Part shown: piece by piece, positions 1-10,600 of the stretch
How positions within the stretch are numbered: the stretch's first letter is position 1
Layout: each line of letters begins with the position of its first letter
Source of the DNA: Epichloe hybrida
Lineage: Eukaryota; Ascomycota; Sordariomycetes; Hypocreales; Clavicipitaceae
DNA length: 19,659 nt
Direction of reading: 5' to 3'
Assembly (NCBI GenBank): GCA_019022495.1
Contig: JAFEKR010000143.1
Span: 1 to 19,659, forward strand
Position numbers and translations under genes: made by a program
Notes under the pieces: model-generated
What the model was told of the DNA's origin: nothing
Database searches by the model: none
Seen by the model: only the letters and a program-made list of their open reading frames with translations

Positions 1-129
1 AAAGCCTTTACGCATAAGGTAAAGACTTTAGTATAGGGGATTATTAAGTCCTTATATACTATAGAAGCGCACTAGGTATACTATAGGAGAGACACTTCTG
101 TAATGTTTATTACTATAAGCCTTAGGGAG

Positions 130-3100
130 ATAATAATAGTACTATAGATTATAGTGCCTAAGACAAAACCTAATAGCCTAAACACATTAATATTACCTAA
201 GGAGTTAGCTAACTTCACGGACCTTTTTAATAAGGCTAAAGCTAATAGCTTACCTCCTTATTAGGGGTCCCTTAATTACTATATATGCTTATATAAGAAT
301 TAGGATAGGTCTAAACTAACGCTCCCTTAAGGACTGCTATATAACATACTAAGGGACTAGCTTCTAGAGGTTAGACACTAGATTATAGACTTAATAGATA
401 AGGGTTAGATTTATGCTAGCTTATTATTAGCTATAGCTCTAGTCTTTCTTATTAAAAAGGCTAATAAGGGTTAGCGTTTTTACGTAAATTACCACGCTCT
501 TAATAAGATAATAGCATAGGATTACTATCCTTTCCTATTAATTAAGGAGACACTCTATTCCTTATCCTAGGTATACTAGTTTATAAAGGTAAATATTTAT
601 ATAGCGTTTTATAAGCTATGGATTACTAAGGGCTAGGAGTACCTAATAGTATTTTAAACTAGGTTTAGGCTATTTAAGTAGCTAGTTTGCCCCTTTAGCC
701 TAGCTAGCGTACTAGTAATATTCTAATATTATATTAATAAGTCCTTAGGGGATATATTAGAGGATTTTATTATAGTGTACTTAGATAATATCTTAGTTTA
801 CTTAGGGGGATTAAGGAAAGACTATATAGCTAAGGTTTAGGTAATATTAGGCTGCCTAAGGGCTATAGGGTTATACCTAGACCTTAATAAGTCTATGTTT
901 GTAATAAAGGAGGTTTAATACCTAGGATATATTATTATAGTAGGATATTCTATTTGTCTAGATCTAGTAAAGGTTATAGCTATTAGGGAATAAGTAGCCC
1001 TAATAAAACTTTAAGGGGTCTGTAGTTTCCTAGGGTTTGCTAACTTTTACTATAACTTTATTAGTAACTTTTTAGAACTAGTAGTATTACTAATATAATT
1101 AACTAAGAGGAATGTCCCTTTTTAATAGGGGCCTAAAGAGAATAATGCCTTTAATAGGTTAAAAGATACCTTTATTATGTACTTAATACTAGTATAATAG
1201 GATCTAGATCTCCTTATAGTAGTAAAAGCTAATTATTTAGGAATAGCTATTAGAGAATACCTTTCCTAATAAGGCTAGGATAGTATTATATACCTAGTTA
1301 CTTACTACTTTACTAGCCTTATATCCTTATAAAAGAACTATATAATTTATAATATGGAATTATTAGCTATTATCTTATGCCTTAAGGTATAGTTAGCTAA
1401 GCTATAGGGCGTTTCTAGTCTATTTATAATTTATATAAACTATAAGAACCTAGAGTACTTTATAACTCCTTAGTTAATATTAGAATAGCAGGCTTAATAG
1501 GCAGACACACTTACGCTATTTAATTTTTACCTCTAGTATAGACCTAGTATATAAGTGTAGTAGCCTAATGCTTTTTCTTAAAGGGAGTAAGACTAGGAAG
1601 GGGTAACCTCTAGAATAGGATATATTCTATAACCTATTACTATTATATAACTCTTGCTAATACTAGATAAATAGTAGGATAATAGTAGCATAGCATTACT
1701 ACTAGCTAGTAAGGTTCTCTTTACTACTAAATACCTTTAGACCTTATAGGACTAGGCTATTATCTCTAACCTTATATATAGTATTTAATTAAGGGCTATT
1801 TAGGAAGGGGCCTAGAGGTTTCCTATTAAGGTACTTATAAGGGAGTAAGTGATAAATTATTCTATAAGCGCTTATAAGGCACTCTAGTTTAGGGGCTATA
1901 CCTAGGTCCTAGCTTAGGAGCCTCTTATAATAACCCTAATATAGTAATGCTATAATTTGCTAGTAGTAAGGCACCTAGGCTATAATACTATGTTTTAAAT
2001 CTTATAATAGTAGTTTTACTAGAATAGGATATTATAAGATATTACTAGGTTTATTTATAACTATTACTACTATAGTAGTTATAAAAGCTATTAATATTAC
2101 TAGGGCTTACTAAAGCCTTTACCTATCCCTAACTAGTTTTAGTTATAAATCTCTATTAACTTTATAATAAACTTACTAGCACTATCCCTAGAAAAACCAT
2201 AATACCTAATAGTTATTATAGATTAACTCTTTAAATTTATCTAGCTTAAGGCTATAACTTCTATAAGAGCTAAGGAATGTGTAAAGAGGTTTAAAATAGT
2301 TTAGTAGTAGTTTAAAGGGTTTCCTTAATTAATTATTATAGATTATAGCTTAGATTAGTTAGGAAAGTTTTAGATAATATTATGCTCCCTAGTTAGGATT
2401 AATTAGTTACTTTTTATATTATATTACCTATAGACTAATAGTAATACTAAGTAAGTAAACTAAGAGGTATAGGCAATACTATATATTATAGTCTCTTTCT
2501 TATAATTTAACTAGCTAGAATATCTAGCTACTTGCTAGCTTATAATTAATAATAGGCTATTTTCTATAATAGGAGTTAGCCTAAATAAGCTACTATATAG
2601 CTATAATCTAGAGCTAGTCTAGTTACTACTAGATATATTTACTTTTATAATAATACTAAAGGGGCAAGTAATATGGTTTCTTAAGCACCTCTAGGAGGGT
2701 ACTTATCTAGTATAAGCTATAATAGCCTATATATAATAAAGGTAATAAGACACTATGTTTACTTTATATTAGCTAGTAAAATAGTTTTAGGTTAGAGATA
2801 AGGTATAGCTTTTACTTAAAAACATTAAAACTAATTATCTCTTATAGAAACTTAATTAAGTAATAGTAAAGTATATAGTTATAGAAGTCCTAATATTACT
2901 TATAGTATAGCTTAATATCCTAAGAGGTATTTACCTAGTATTTTATATAAACCTTATTAAATACACTATAGAGAACTCTCTCCCTAGTTAGAAGCTTTAG
3001 GACTCCTATTTAGGACTAAAATAAGTCCTTATAAAGAGTAATAATAAACTTATTAAGGAATATTAGGTTAAGCAAATCCTAGTGGCTTAGAATACCTTAG

Positions 3101-3215
3101 GCTAGGGTAAAAGATATAATATACTTATTAAGTAAGTAAGCTATATATAGCCTATATAAGAACTATTGGAGAATATAGTATAAATATAAGCCCTTAATAA
3201 GTTTAAGGTAAAATA
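130..3215 (+). pseudogene. pol: Gypsy pol pseudogene: RT, RNase H, integrase, chromodomain
   Basis: This is the polyprotein that copies element RNA to DNA and integrates it. Read through its stops, it shows: a pre-RT linker with ANSLPPY near 230-265; the RT entry motif FLIKKANKG then RFYVNYHALNKI at about 445-515; the RT active site YLDNILVY at about 778-801, where YLDDILVY is usual; FLGFANFYYNFI after RT at about 1027-1065; RNase H matching the PILQ..D...IVV..D region at 1184-1250 and the KNLEYF motif near 1440; an integrase zinc region near 2050-2100 and the core from ISINFI near 2145 (usually ISMDFV), with further acidic regions near 2215 and 2340; and a chromodomain at about 3050-3215. 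Stops fall mainly where Gln or Trp is expected, as RIP predicts. Start and end are approximate. Confidence 0.88.
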
Positions 3216-4940
3216 AGGAGATATATAATATAATAATAAACTAAGTTAATTTTAGAAAACTTATTTACCTATAAAGACTTATATATATATTTAAGATACT
3301 AATATATTATAGTTTACTACTATTACTTAGAGGGAATAATTATTCTCTAAGTCTTTATTTAAATTAATAGGAGAGTTTATATAGGCACGTGCTACCTTTA
3401 TTTAAAGTTAGTGCTTTACTAATATAGCTATAGTATATTTACCTAGTAATAGTTATAGTATAAAGAGTTATTTACTAGGGATATAACCTAGGTTTTAGAT
3501 AGTGTAAGTAAAGTTAGTATATAAAGTGTATATAGGTAAAGGTATAACTAGAGTATAAGAGAGGGGATAGTAAGTAAGGATAGTAATCCTAGTAAGATAA
3601 GGAATATTATTTCTAGCTAGGGGTTAGCTAGCTCTAGGGTTTTTAGGGGTATATTTAAGAGAAAAACTAGCTAACTTTAACTTAGAGAGAAAATAGGTAA
3701 GCTACTAGTAATAATAAGAAGGGGAGTTATTACCTAACTTAGTAATATAATAATAGTATTAGTTCTTACTATAATAATAGAGGGTAAGCACCTAGATAAG
3801 AGTAGTAAACTATTTATGTATTTCTTTACGTATAGTATTTAGGCTACTAATAACCTATTAGTTTTACTAGAATAAAACGCTAGTAACTTATTACATAAAC
3901 TATGCTATACTATAACTAGCTAAAGGGCTAGTGCTAATAAAGGGAATAATATTAAGGCTAGTTATATTTATTATAGGGGTATCTATAGCTAGAGATACCC
4001 TAAGAGCTAAGTGTATAGGAGCTAGGTTAAATTACGCCTAGTTAAGGAGAGTATTTTAATAACTAATAAGATAGTAGTATTTTTATAATAAGATAGGTAT
4101 CTTTTTCTTTATAGTTATAGTCTTAGGGACTCTAGGCTTAATAATATATATACTTATAGTGATTTTAGCCTTAAGATCCTTAAGGGCGCGTTAGAGTTAT
4201 AAGTTAGTAAATAGAAGCCTAGTGTGCTATATGTAAGTAATATAATATTACTAATATAGAGGATATAACTTCTTACTTTAGGGTAAATAATAGTTTAAGA
4301 CACTAGTAGTAAGAGCCTATTTAATATAAGGACTATAGGGACACTAGACTATTTTAGGTATAGTATACTATTTATTATTAGAGTTTCCCTTTATAAGGTA
4401 CTTACTAATAAAATAGGATATTAGCATGGTAAGGGTAGCTACTCCTATAGCTACTAAAGCTATAGGAGTAAGAGCATTAGTGTAATATTAAGGTATTTTA
4501 GTAAAGGAAATAATTATTTAGAAGGAAAGAACTAATAGAATAAGGGGGAAGGCATAATAAGTTTATAATAATAAAGGGATAGTGTTATATAAAGGGGAAA
4601 GTAAGATAAGTGTAAGCTAAAGTAAGATATTTATAGTAGAAGTTATACCTATATTAGGTGTACTATAAATAAGTAAGGGTAGGGTAATTGTTCATAACAA
4701 ATAACCCGTTAGTAGGGCGAACGTGTTATACGCACTATAAAATAACACCTAGAAGTAGGGGGGTTACTACAATGGATAATAAGGCAGTAGGGCAGGTGCC
4801 TATTAGACGCTTTACGAATAGCTATTAGTAAGGATAGTTTTTATTATAATAACTAAGGGCATATGTAACGTAGGTGTTACGCACGTTGCTAGGGGTTAAT
4901 ATAGAGGGGAGTTTGTTAATAATAGGTAAGTAAGGGCATA
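3216..4940 (+). other. Unexplained 1.7-kb 3' region of Gypsy copy 1
   Basis: This stretch lies between the end of the chromodomain and the 3' LTR. It is much longer than a usual 3' untranslated region of a Gypsy element. It is conserved in the opposite-strand copy at 5290-7010, so it belongs to the family and is not a private insertion. I recognise no domain on either strand. Long frames interrupted by TAA/TAG exist on both strands, but their stop density is near what such TA-rich DNA gives by chance. The last part (about 4681-4940) keeps many CA, CG and TG steps and is far less mutated than the rest. Confidence 0.6.
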
Positions 4941-5157
4941 TATAAGGGCTTAGGCTTTGCCTAAGCATTATTTATATAGTAGTTAAAGAGAGGATTAGTA
5001 AAAGTAATTAGGGTAAGGAAAGGAGGCTTATATAAGTAGCTAAGGGGGTATAAGGGGCACCACTAGGGATAGCCTCTTACCCTTCCTCCTTTCTCCTTAA
5101 GTCTCTTAATACTATATCAACGCCCTATCGCAGTTGCCTAGGGGCCAGTCTATAACA
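4941..5157 (+). repeat. 3' LTR of Gypsy copy 1 (217 bp)
   Basis: The boundaries come from comparison with the LTR at 17513-17730. The element begins TATAAGGGC (TGTAAGGGC in the less mutated copy) and ends TATAACA. Near its start it carries the hairpin TAGGCTTTGCCTA at 4951-4963. TATATAAG at 5029-5036 is a good TATA-box candidate and is conserved in the other copies. The last 86 bases (5072-5157) keep CA and CG steps, unlike most of the window. Directly after 5157 the sequence continues inside the neighbouring copy's LTR. Confidence 0.88.
5029..5036 (+). promoter_or_regulatory. Candidate TATA box in Gypsy LTR
   Basis: TATATAAG lies about 90 bp into the LTR and is preserved in inverse orientation in the LTRs at 5158-5289 and 17513-17730. 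It would drive RNA polymerase II transcription of the retrotransposon. This is inferred from position and motif only. Confidence 0.45.
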
Positions 5158-5289
5158 TATCCCTAGTAATACCCCTTATACCCCCTAAGCTACTTATATA
5201 AGCCTCCTTTTTCTTACCTTAATTACTTTTACTAATTCTCTCTTTAATTACTATATGAATAATACTTAGGTAAAGCCTAAGCCCTTATA
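5158..5289 (-). repeat. Truncated 3' LTR of Gypsy copy 2 (132 bp)
   Basis: This matches the first 131 bp of the copy 1 LTR in reverse complement and ends with GCCCTTATA, the complement of the LTR start. The other 86 bp are missing and would be expected left of copy 1, outside the window, if copy 1 inserted here. It is more mutated than the LTR of copy 1. Confidence 0.85.
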
Positions 5290-7010
5290 TATACTCTTAC
5301 TTACTTATTACTAATAAACTTCTCTTTATAATATCCCCTAGTAATATATATAATACTTATATTATATATACCCTTAGTTATTATAATAAAAACTATTCTT
5401 ACTAATGGCTATTTATAAAGTATTTAATAAGTACTTACCTTACTACCTTATTATTTATTATAATAATAACCCCCTTACTTCTAAGTATTATTTTATAGTA
5501 TATATAATATATTTGCCTTACTAATAGGTTATTTATTATAGATAACTACCTTACCCTTACTTATTTATAACTTACCTAGTATAAGTATAATATCTAGTAT
5601 AAATATCTTACTTATACTTATACTATCTTACTTTCCCCTTTATATAATACTATCTCTTTATTATTATAATTCTATTAAGCCTTTCTCTTTATTTTATTAG
5701 CTTCTTTCTCTTAATTAATTATTTCTTTTACTAGAAATACTATACTATTAAGCCCTTATTCTTACTCCTATAGCTACTTCTATAGCTACTCCTATAATAC
5801 CTATATTTTATTTTATTAGTAAGTACCTTATAAAAGGAAACTCTAATAATAAATAGTATACTATACCTAAGTTAGTTTAGCGTTCTTTTAGTCCTTATAT
5901 TAAATAAACTTTTATTACTAATGTCTTAAACTATTATTCCCCTAGAAGTAAGGAATTATATCCTTTTTATTAGTAATAGTATATTACCTATATATAGTAT
6001 ACTAGGCTTTTATTTACTAACTTATAACTTTACTATACTCTTAAAGATCTTAAGGCTAAAATTACTATAAGTATATATATTATTAAACCTAAAGTCCTTA
6101 AGACTATAAATATAAAAAAGAAAATATTTATCCTATTCTAGAGATATTACTATTTTATTAGTTACTAGAATACCCTCCTTAACTAAGTATAGTTTAACTT
6201 AACTTCTATTTACTTAGCTCTTAAGGTATCTCTAGCTATAAATACCCTTATAATAAATATAACTAGCCTTAATATTATTCCCTTTATTAGCACTAGCCCT
6301 TTAGCTAGTTATAGTATAGTATAGTCTATATAATAAGTTACTAGTATTTTATTCTAATAAAACTAATAGGTTATTAGTAGCCTAAATACTATATATAAAG
6401 AAATATATAAATAGTTTATTACTTTTATTTAAGTACTTACCCCTTATTACTATAGTAAAAACTAATACTATTATTAAATTACTAAGTTAGGTAATAACTC
6501 TTCTTTTTATTATTACTAGTAACTTACTTATTTTCTCTTTAAGTTAAGGTTAATAGGTTTTTCTTTTAAATATACCTTTAAAAACCCTAGAGCTAGCTAG
6601 CCCTTAGCTAGAAATAATATTCCCTATTTTACTAGGGTTACTATTCTTACTTATTATTCTCTTACTAATGCTTTTATTATACTCTTACTTACTTATACTT
6701 TATATACTAACCTTACTTATACTATTTAAAACCTAGGTTATATCCTAGGTAAATAACTTTTTATACTATAATTATTACCTAGTAAGTATACTATAGCTAT
6801 ATTAGTAAAGTACTAACTTTAAATAAAGGTAAAATATACTTATATAAGCTCTCTTATTAATTTAAATAAAGACTTAGAGAATAATTATTCCCTTTAAGTA
6901 ATAGTAATAAACTATAATATATTAGTATCTTAAATATATATAAAAGTCTTTATAAGTAAATAAGTTTTTTAAAATTAATTTAGTTTATTATTATATTATA
7001 TATCTCCTTA
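5290..7010 (-). other. Unexplained 3' region of Gypsy copy 2
   Basis: This is the counterpart of 3216-4940 in reverse complement. Almost all CA/TG steps are gone. On the plus strand, about 5990-6755 gives a frame with repeated double stops at places that could once have been Gln-Gln. The stop density (about 21 in 254 codons) does not separate it from chance in such DNA. No recognisable domain was found. Confidence 0.55.
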
Positions 7011-7148
7011 TTTTACCTTAAACTTATTAAGGGCTTATATTTATACTATATTCTCTAATAGTTTTTATATAAGCTATATATAACTTACTTACTTAATAAG
7101 TATATTATATCTCTTACCTTAGCCTAGAGTATTCTAAGCTACTAGGAT

Positions 7149-7153
7149 TTACT
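7149..7153. repeat. TRIM target-site duplication, left (TTACT)
   Basis: TTACT directly precedes the first LTR and is repeated at 7684-7688 after the second. Five bases is the usual duplication length for LTR retrotransposons. Copy 1 shows the same site without the insertion. Confidence 0.92.
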
Positions 7154-7326
7154 TGTGATAATCTAGGCTTTGCCTAGACCTAGCAATATAGGTGTCAATT
7201 GCACAAGTTACAGGGACTTGTGCAATGCGTATTCTTTTGTTGCCTTCTATAGCGCAATGGAATTAGGGTTAAACCCATATGGTGGCGCAGGCACCTGCGA
7301 TTAGCCCTTAGGGCTAGACTATGATA
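7154..7326 (+). repeat. TRIM 5' LTR (173 bp)
   Basis: It begins TGTGATAATC and ends ATGATA (ATGACA in the partner). It carries TAGGCTTTGCCTA at 7164-7176 and a perfect 10-bp hairpin at 7199-7208/7216-7225. It differs from the other LTR at ten positions, all transitions; the six in its 3' half are changes in this copy. Confidence 0.9.
7199..7225 (+). other. Perfect stem-loop in TRIM LTR
   Basis: TTGCACAAGT (7199-7208) pairs with ACTTGTGCAA (7216-7225) around the loop TACAGGG. The same arm sequence, TTGCACAAGT, occurs again just after the 5' LTR at about 7328-7337, where a primer-binding site would start. In the 3' LTR two bases of the stem have changed from C to T. Confidence 0.75.
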
Positions 7327-7361
7327 TTTGCACAAGTCATCTAAGGTCATAGGTTCGAACC
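7283..7361 (+). promoter_or_regulatory. tRNA-like A-box and B-box motifs in TRIM
   Basis: TGGCGCAGG at 7283-7291 resembles a polymerase III A box. GGTTCGAACC at 7352-7361, preceded by AAGGTCATA, resembles the T-arm and B box of a tRNA. The spacing is about 60 bp. The 3' side of the T stem (CAGCTG) does not pair as a tRNA would, and I cannot fold an acceptor stem, so it is not a tRNA gene. It may be a tRNA-derived piece or a coincidence in a primer-binding region. Confidence 0.4.
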
Positions 7362-7510
7362 AGCTGCGTGTACAAAGGTGCACTATAGGGCAGCCACAAC
7401 GGGGTTCTTCCTAGGCTTATAGGGAAAAAAGAGAGGGTCCCTAGGGGATACGCGGTATTGCTAGCTTATAAGGGGTTAATAGGAAGAAGATCACCTAGGG
7501 AAAGAGCCTA
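7327..7510 (+). other. TRIM internal domain
   Basis: This is 184 bp between the LTRs. It starts TTTGCACAAG, holds the tRNA-like GGTTCGAACC motif and ends with purine-rich stretches at 7481-7490 and 7497-7506. No open frame of meaning was seen. Confidence 0.8.
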
Positions 7511-7683
7511 TGTGATAATCTAGGCTTTACCTAGACCTAGTAATATAGGTGTCAATTGCATAAGTTACAGGGACTTGTGTAATGCGTATTCTTTTGTTGC
7601 CTTCTATGGCGCAACGGAATTGGGGTTAAACCCACATGGTGGCGCAGGCACCCGCGATTAGCCCTTAGGGCTAGACTATGACA
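7511..7683 (+). repeat. TRIM 3' LTR (173 bp)
   Basis: It begins TGTGATAATC and ends ATGACA, directly followed by TTACT. The four changes assigned to this copy are all in its first half and all turn CA into TA on one strand or the other. Confidence 0.9.
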
Positions 7684-7688
7684 TTACT
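7684..7688. repeat. TRIM target-site duplication, right (TTACT)
   Basis: This is a perfect repeat of 7149-7153. Confidence 0.92.
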
Positions 7689-10600
7689 TAACCTAATATT
7701 CCTTAATAAGTTTATTATTACTCTTTATAAGGACTTATTTTAGTCCTAAATAGGAGTTCTAGAGCTTTTAACTAAGGAAAGGGTTTTTTATAGTATATTT
7801 AATAAGGTTTATATAAAATACTAGGTAAATACCTCTTAGAATATTTAGCTATACTATAAGTAATATTAGGACTTTTATAACTATATACTTTACTATTACT
7901 TAATTAAGTTTTTATAAGAGGTAATTAGTTTTAATATTTTTAAGTAAAAGCTATACCTTATCTTTAACCTAAAACTATTTTACTAGCTAATATAAAGTAA
8001 ATATAGTGTCTTATTACCTTTATTATATATAGGCTATTATAGCTTATACTAGATAAATACCCTCCTAAAGGTACTTAAGAAACTATATTACTTACCTCTT
8101 TAGTATTATTATAAAAGTAAACTTATTTAGTAATAACTAGACTAGCTTTAGGTTATAGCTATATAGTAGCTTATTTAGGCTAACTTCTATTATAGAAAAT
8201 AGCCTATTATTAATTATAAGCTAGTAAGTAGCTAAATATTCTAGCTAGTTAAACTATAAGAAAAAGACTATAATATATAATATTACTTATATCTCTTAGT
8301 TTACTTACTTTATATTACTATTAGTTTATAAGTAATATAATATAAAAAGTAACTAATTTATCCTAACTAGGGAGTATAATATTATCTAAAATTTTCCTAA
8401 CTAATCTAAACTATAATCTATAATAATTAATTAAGGAAACCCCTTAAACTACTACTAGACTATTTTAAACCTTTTTATATATTCCTTAGCTTTTATAGAA
8501 GTTATAGCCTTAAGCTAAATAAATTTAAAGAGTTAATTTATAATAACTATTAGATATTATAGCTTTTCTAGGGATAATACTAGTAAGTTTATTATAAAGT
8601 TAATAGAGATTTATAACTAAAACTAGTTAAGGATAGGTAAAGGCTTTAGTAAGCCCTAGTATTATTAATAGCTCTTATAATTACTATAGTAGTAATAGTT
8701 ATAATTTAACTTATAAATAAACCTAGTAATATCTTATAATATCCTATTTTAGTAAAACTACTATTATAAGATTTAAAATATAGTATTATAGCCTAGGTGC
8801 CTTACTACTAGTAAATTATAGTATTACTATATTAGGGTTATTATAAGAGGCTTTTACACTAGGACCTAGGTATAGCCCTTAAACTAAAGCACCTTATAGG
8901 TACTTATAAAATAATTTATTACTTACTCCTTTATTAATACTTTAATAGGAAACCTCTAGGCCCCTTTCTAAATAGCCCTTAATTAAATACTATATATAGG
9001 TTTAGAGATAATAGCCTAGTCCTATAAGGTCTAAAGGTATTTAGTAATAAAGAGAACCTTACTAGCTAGTAGTAATACTATACTATTATTATCTTACTAC
9101 TTATTTAGTAATAGTAAAAGTTATATAATAGTAATAGGTTATAGGATATATCCTATTTTAAAGGTAGCCCTTTTCTAGTCTTACTCCCTTTAAGAAAGAG
9201 TATCTAGCTATTATACTTATATACTAAGTCTATACTAGAGATAGAAATTAAATAGTATAAGTATATTTACTTATTAAGCTTACTACTCTAATATTAACTA
9301 GGGGGTTATAAAGTACTCTAAGTTCTTATAGTCTATATAAATTATAAATAGATAGGAAATACCCTATAGCTTAGCTAACTATGCCTTAAGGTATAAGATA
9401 ATAGCTAATAGTTTCTTATTATAAATTATATAGTTTTTTTATAAGGATATAAGGCTAGTAAAATAGTAAGTAACTAGGTATATAATACTATCCTAGCCTT
9501 ACTAGGAAAGGTATTCTCTAATAGCTATTCCTAAATAATTAGCTTTTACTACTATAAGAAGATTTAGATTTTATTATACTAGGACTAGGTATATAATAAA
9601 GGCATTCTTTAGCCTATTAAAGGTATTATTCTCTTTAAGTCCCTATTAAAAAGGGGTATTTCTCTTAGTTAATTATATTAGTAATACTACTAGCTCTAAA
9701 AAGTTACTAATAAAGTTATAGTAAAAATTAGTAAACCCTAGGAAGCTATAAACTCTCTAAAGTTTTATAAAGGCTATTTACTCCCTTATAGCTATAACCT
9801 TTACTAGGTCTAGATAAATAAAATAACTTACTATAATAATATATCCTAGGTATTAGACCTCTTTTACTACAAACACTAACTTATTAAAATCTAAGTATAA
9901 ACCTATAGCCCTTAGGTAGCCTAATATTAGCTAGACCTTAGCTATATAGTCTTTTCTTAATCCCCCTAAGTAAACTAAGATATTATCTAAGTATACTATA
10001 ATAAAATCCCCTAATATATCCCCTAAGGATTTATTAATATAATATTAGAATATTACTAGTGTGCTAGCTAGGCTAAAGGGGTAAACTAGCCACTTAAATA
10101 GCCTAAACCTAGTTTAAAACGCTATAAGGTACTCCTAGCCCTTAGTAATCTATAGCTTATAAAACACTATATAAATATTTACCTTTATAAACTAATATAC
10201 CTAGGATAAGAAGTAAAGTGTCTCCTTAATTAATAGAAAAGGGTAATAATCCTATGCTATTATCTTATTAAGAGCGTAGTAATCTATATAAAAACGCTAA
10301 CCCCTATTAGGTTTTTTAATAAGAAAAACTAAGGCTATAGCTAATAAAGAGCTAGCATAGATTTAACCCTTATTTATTAAATCTATAATCTAGCGCCTAA
10401 CCTCTAGAAGCTAGTTCCTTAGCATATTATATAGCAGTCCTTATAGGAGTATTAGTTTAGACTTATCTTATAAGGTTCTAGCATAAGCATATATAGTAAT
10501 TAAGAGACCCCTAATAAGGAGGTAAGCTATTAGCTTTAGCCTTATTAAAAAGGTCTGTAAAGTTAGCTAATTCCCTAGGTAACGTTAATATATCTAGATT

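Larger units (their letters stand above)
1..5157 (+). mobile_element. Ty3/Gypsy chromovirus copy 1 (3' part, RIP-degraded)
   Basis: This is the 3' part of an LTR retrotransposon; its 5' LTR and gag lie left of the window. The order seen is pre-RT linker, RT, RNase H, integrase, chromodomain, a 1.7-kb region without recognised coding, and a 217-bp LTR ending in CA at 5157. Domain order and the C-terminal chromodomain identify a Gypsy chromovirus. The copy is paralogous to the opposite-strand element that starts at 5158; both align in reverse complement over about 5 kb. The LTR end abuts an internal point of the neighbour's LTR, so this copy most likely inserted into that LTR. Heavy TA enrichment and many TAA/TAG codons show that it is dead. 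Confidence 0.9.
7154..7683 (+). mobile_element. TRIM: 530-bp miniature LTR retrotransposon
   Basis: Two 173-bp direct repeats (7154-7326 and 7511-7683) flank a 184-bp internal segment with no coding capacity. The whole is bounded by the perfect 5-bp duplication TTACT. The repeats start with TG and the second ends with CA. A purine-rich stretch, AGGGAAAGAG at 7497-7506, lies just before the second repeat where a polypurine tract is expected, which sets the orientation as plus. The element is far richer in CA, TG and CG than the Gypsy DNA it interrupts. It encodes no protein, so it must rely on another element's reverse transcriptase and integrase. A minus-strand frame at 7195-7383 is not a gene. 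Confidence 0.92.

Noticed and set aside
1..3215. Alternative genetic code with TAA/TAG as Gln
   Set aside because: Stops also replace Trp positions, CA is lost in non-coding parts too, and paralogues differ by C-to-T transitions; RIP explains it without recoding.
3216..4940. Second LTR or long LTR of copy 1
   Set aside because: The LTR edges are fixed by the 217/218-bp match to 17513-17730; the 1.7-kb stretch is not repeated at the 5' end of copy 2.
5072..5157. An origin or regulatory hairpin at the centre of the giant inverted repeat
   Set aside because: The spacer is explained exactly as the last 86 bp of the Gypsy LTR, missing from the opposing copy because of the insertion.
7283..7375. 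A functional tRNA gene
   Set aside because: The B-box match is good, but the T stem does not pair on its 3' side, and no acceptor stem or anticodon arm could be formed.
7195..7383. Minus-strand 62-codon open frame
   Set aside because: It lies across the TRIM LTR, the tRNA-like motif and the interior; it is a chance frame in non-coding repeat DNA with no family likeness.
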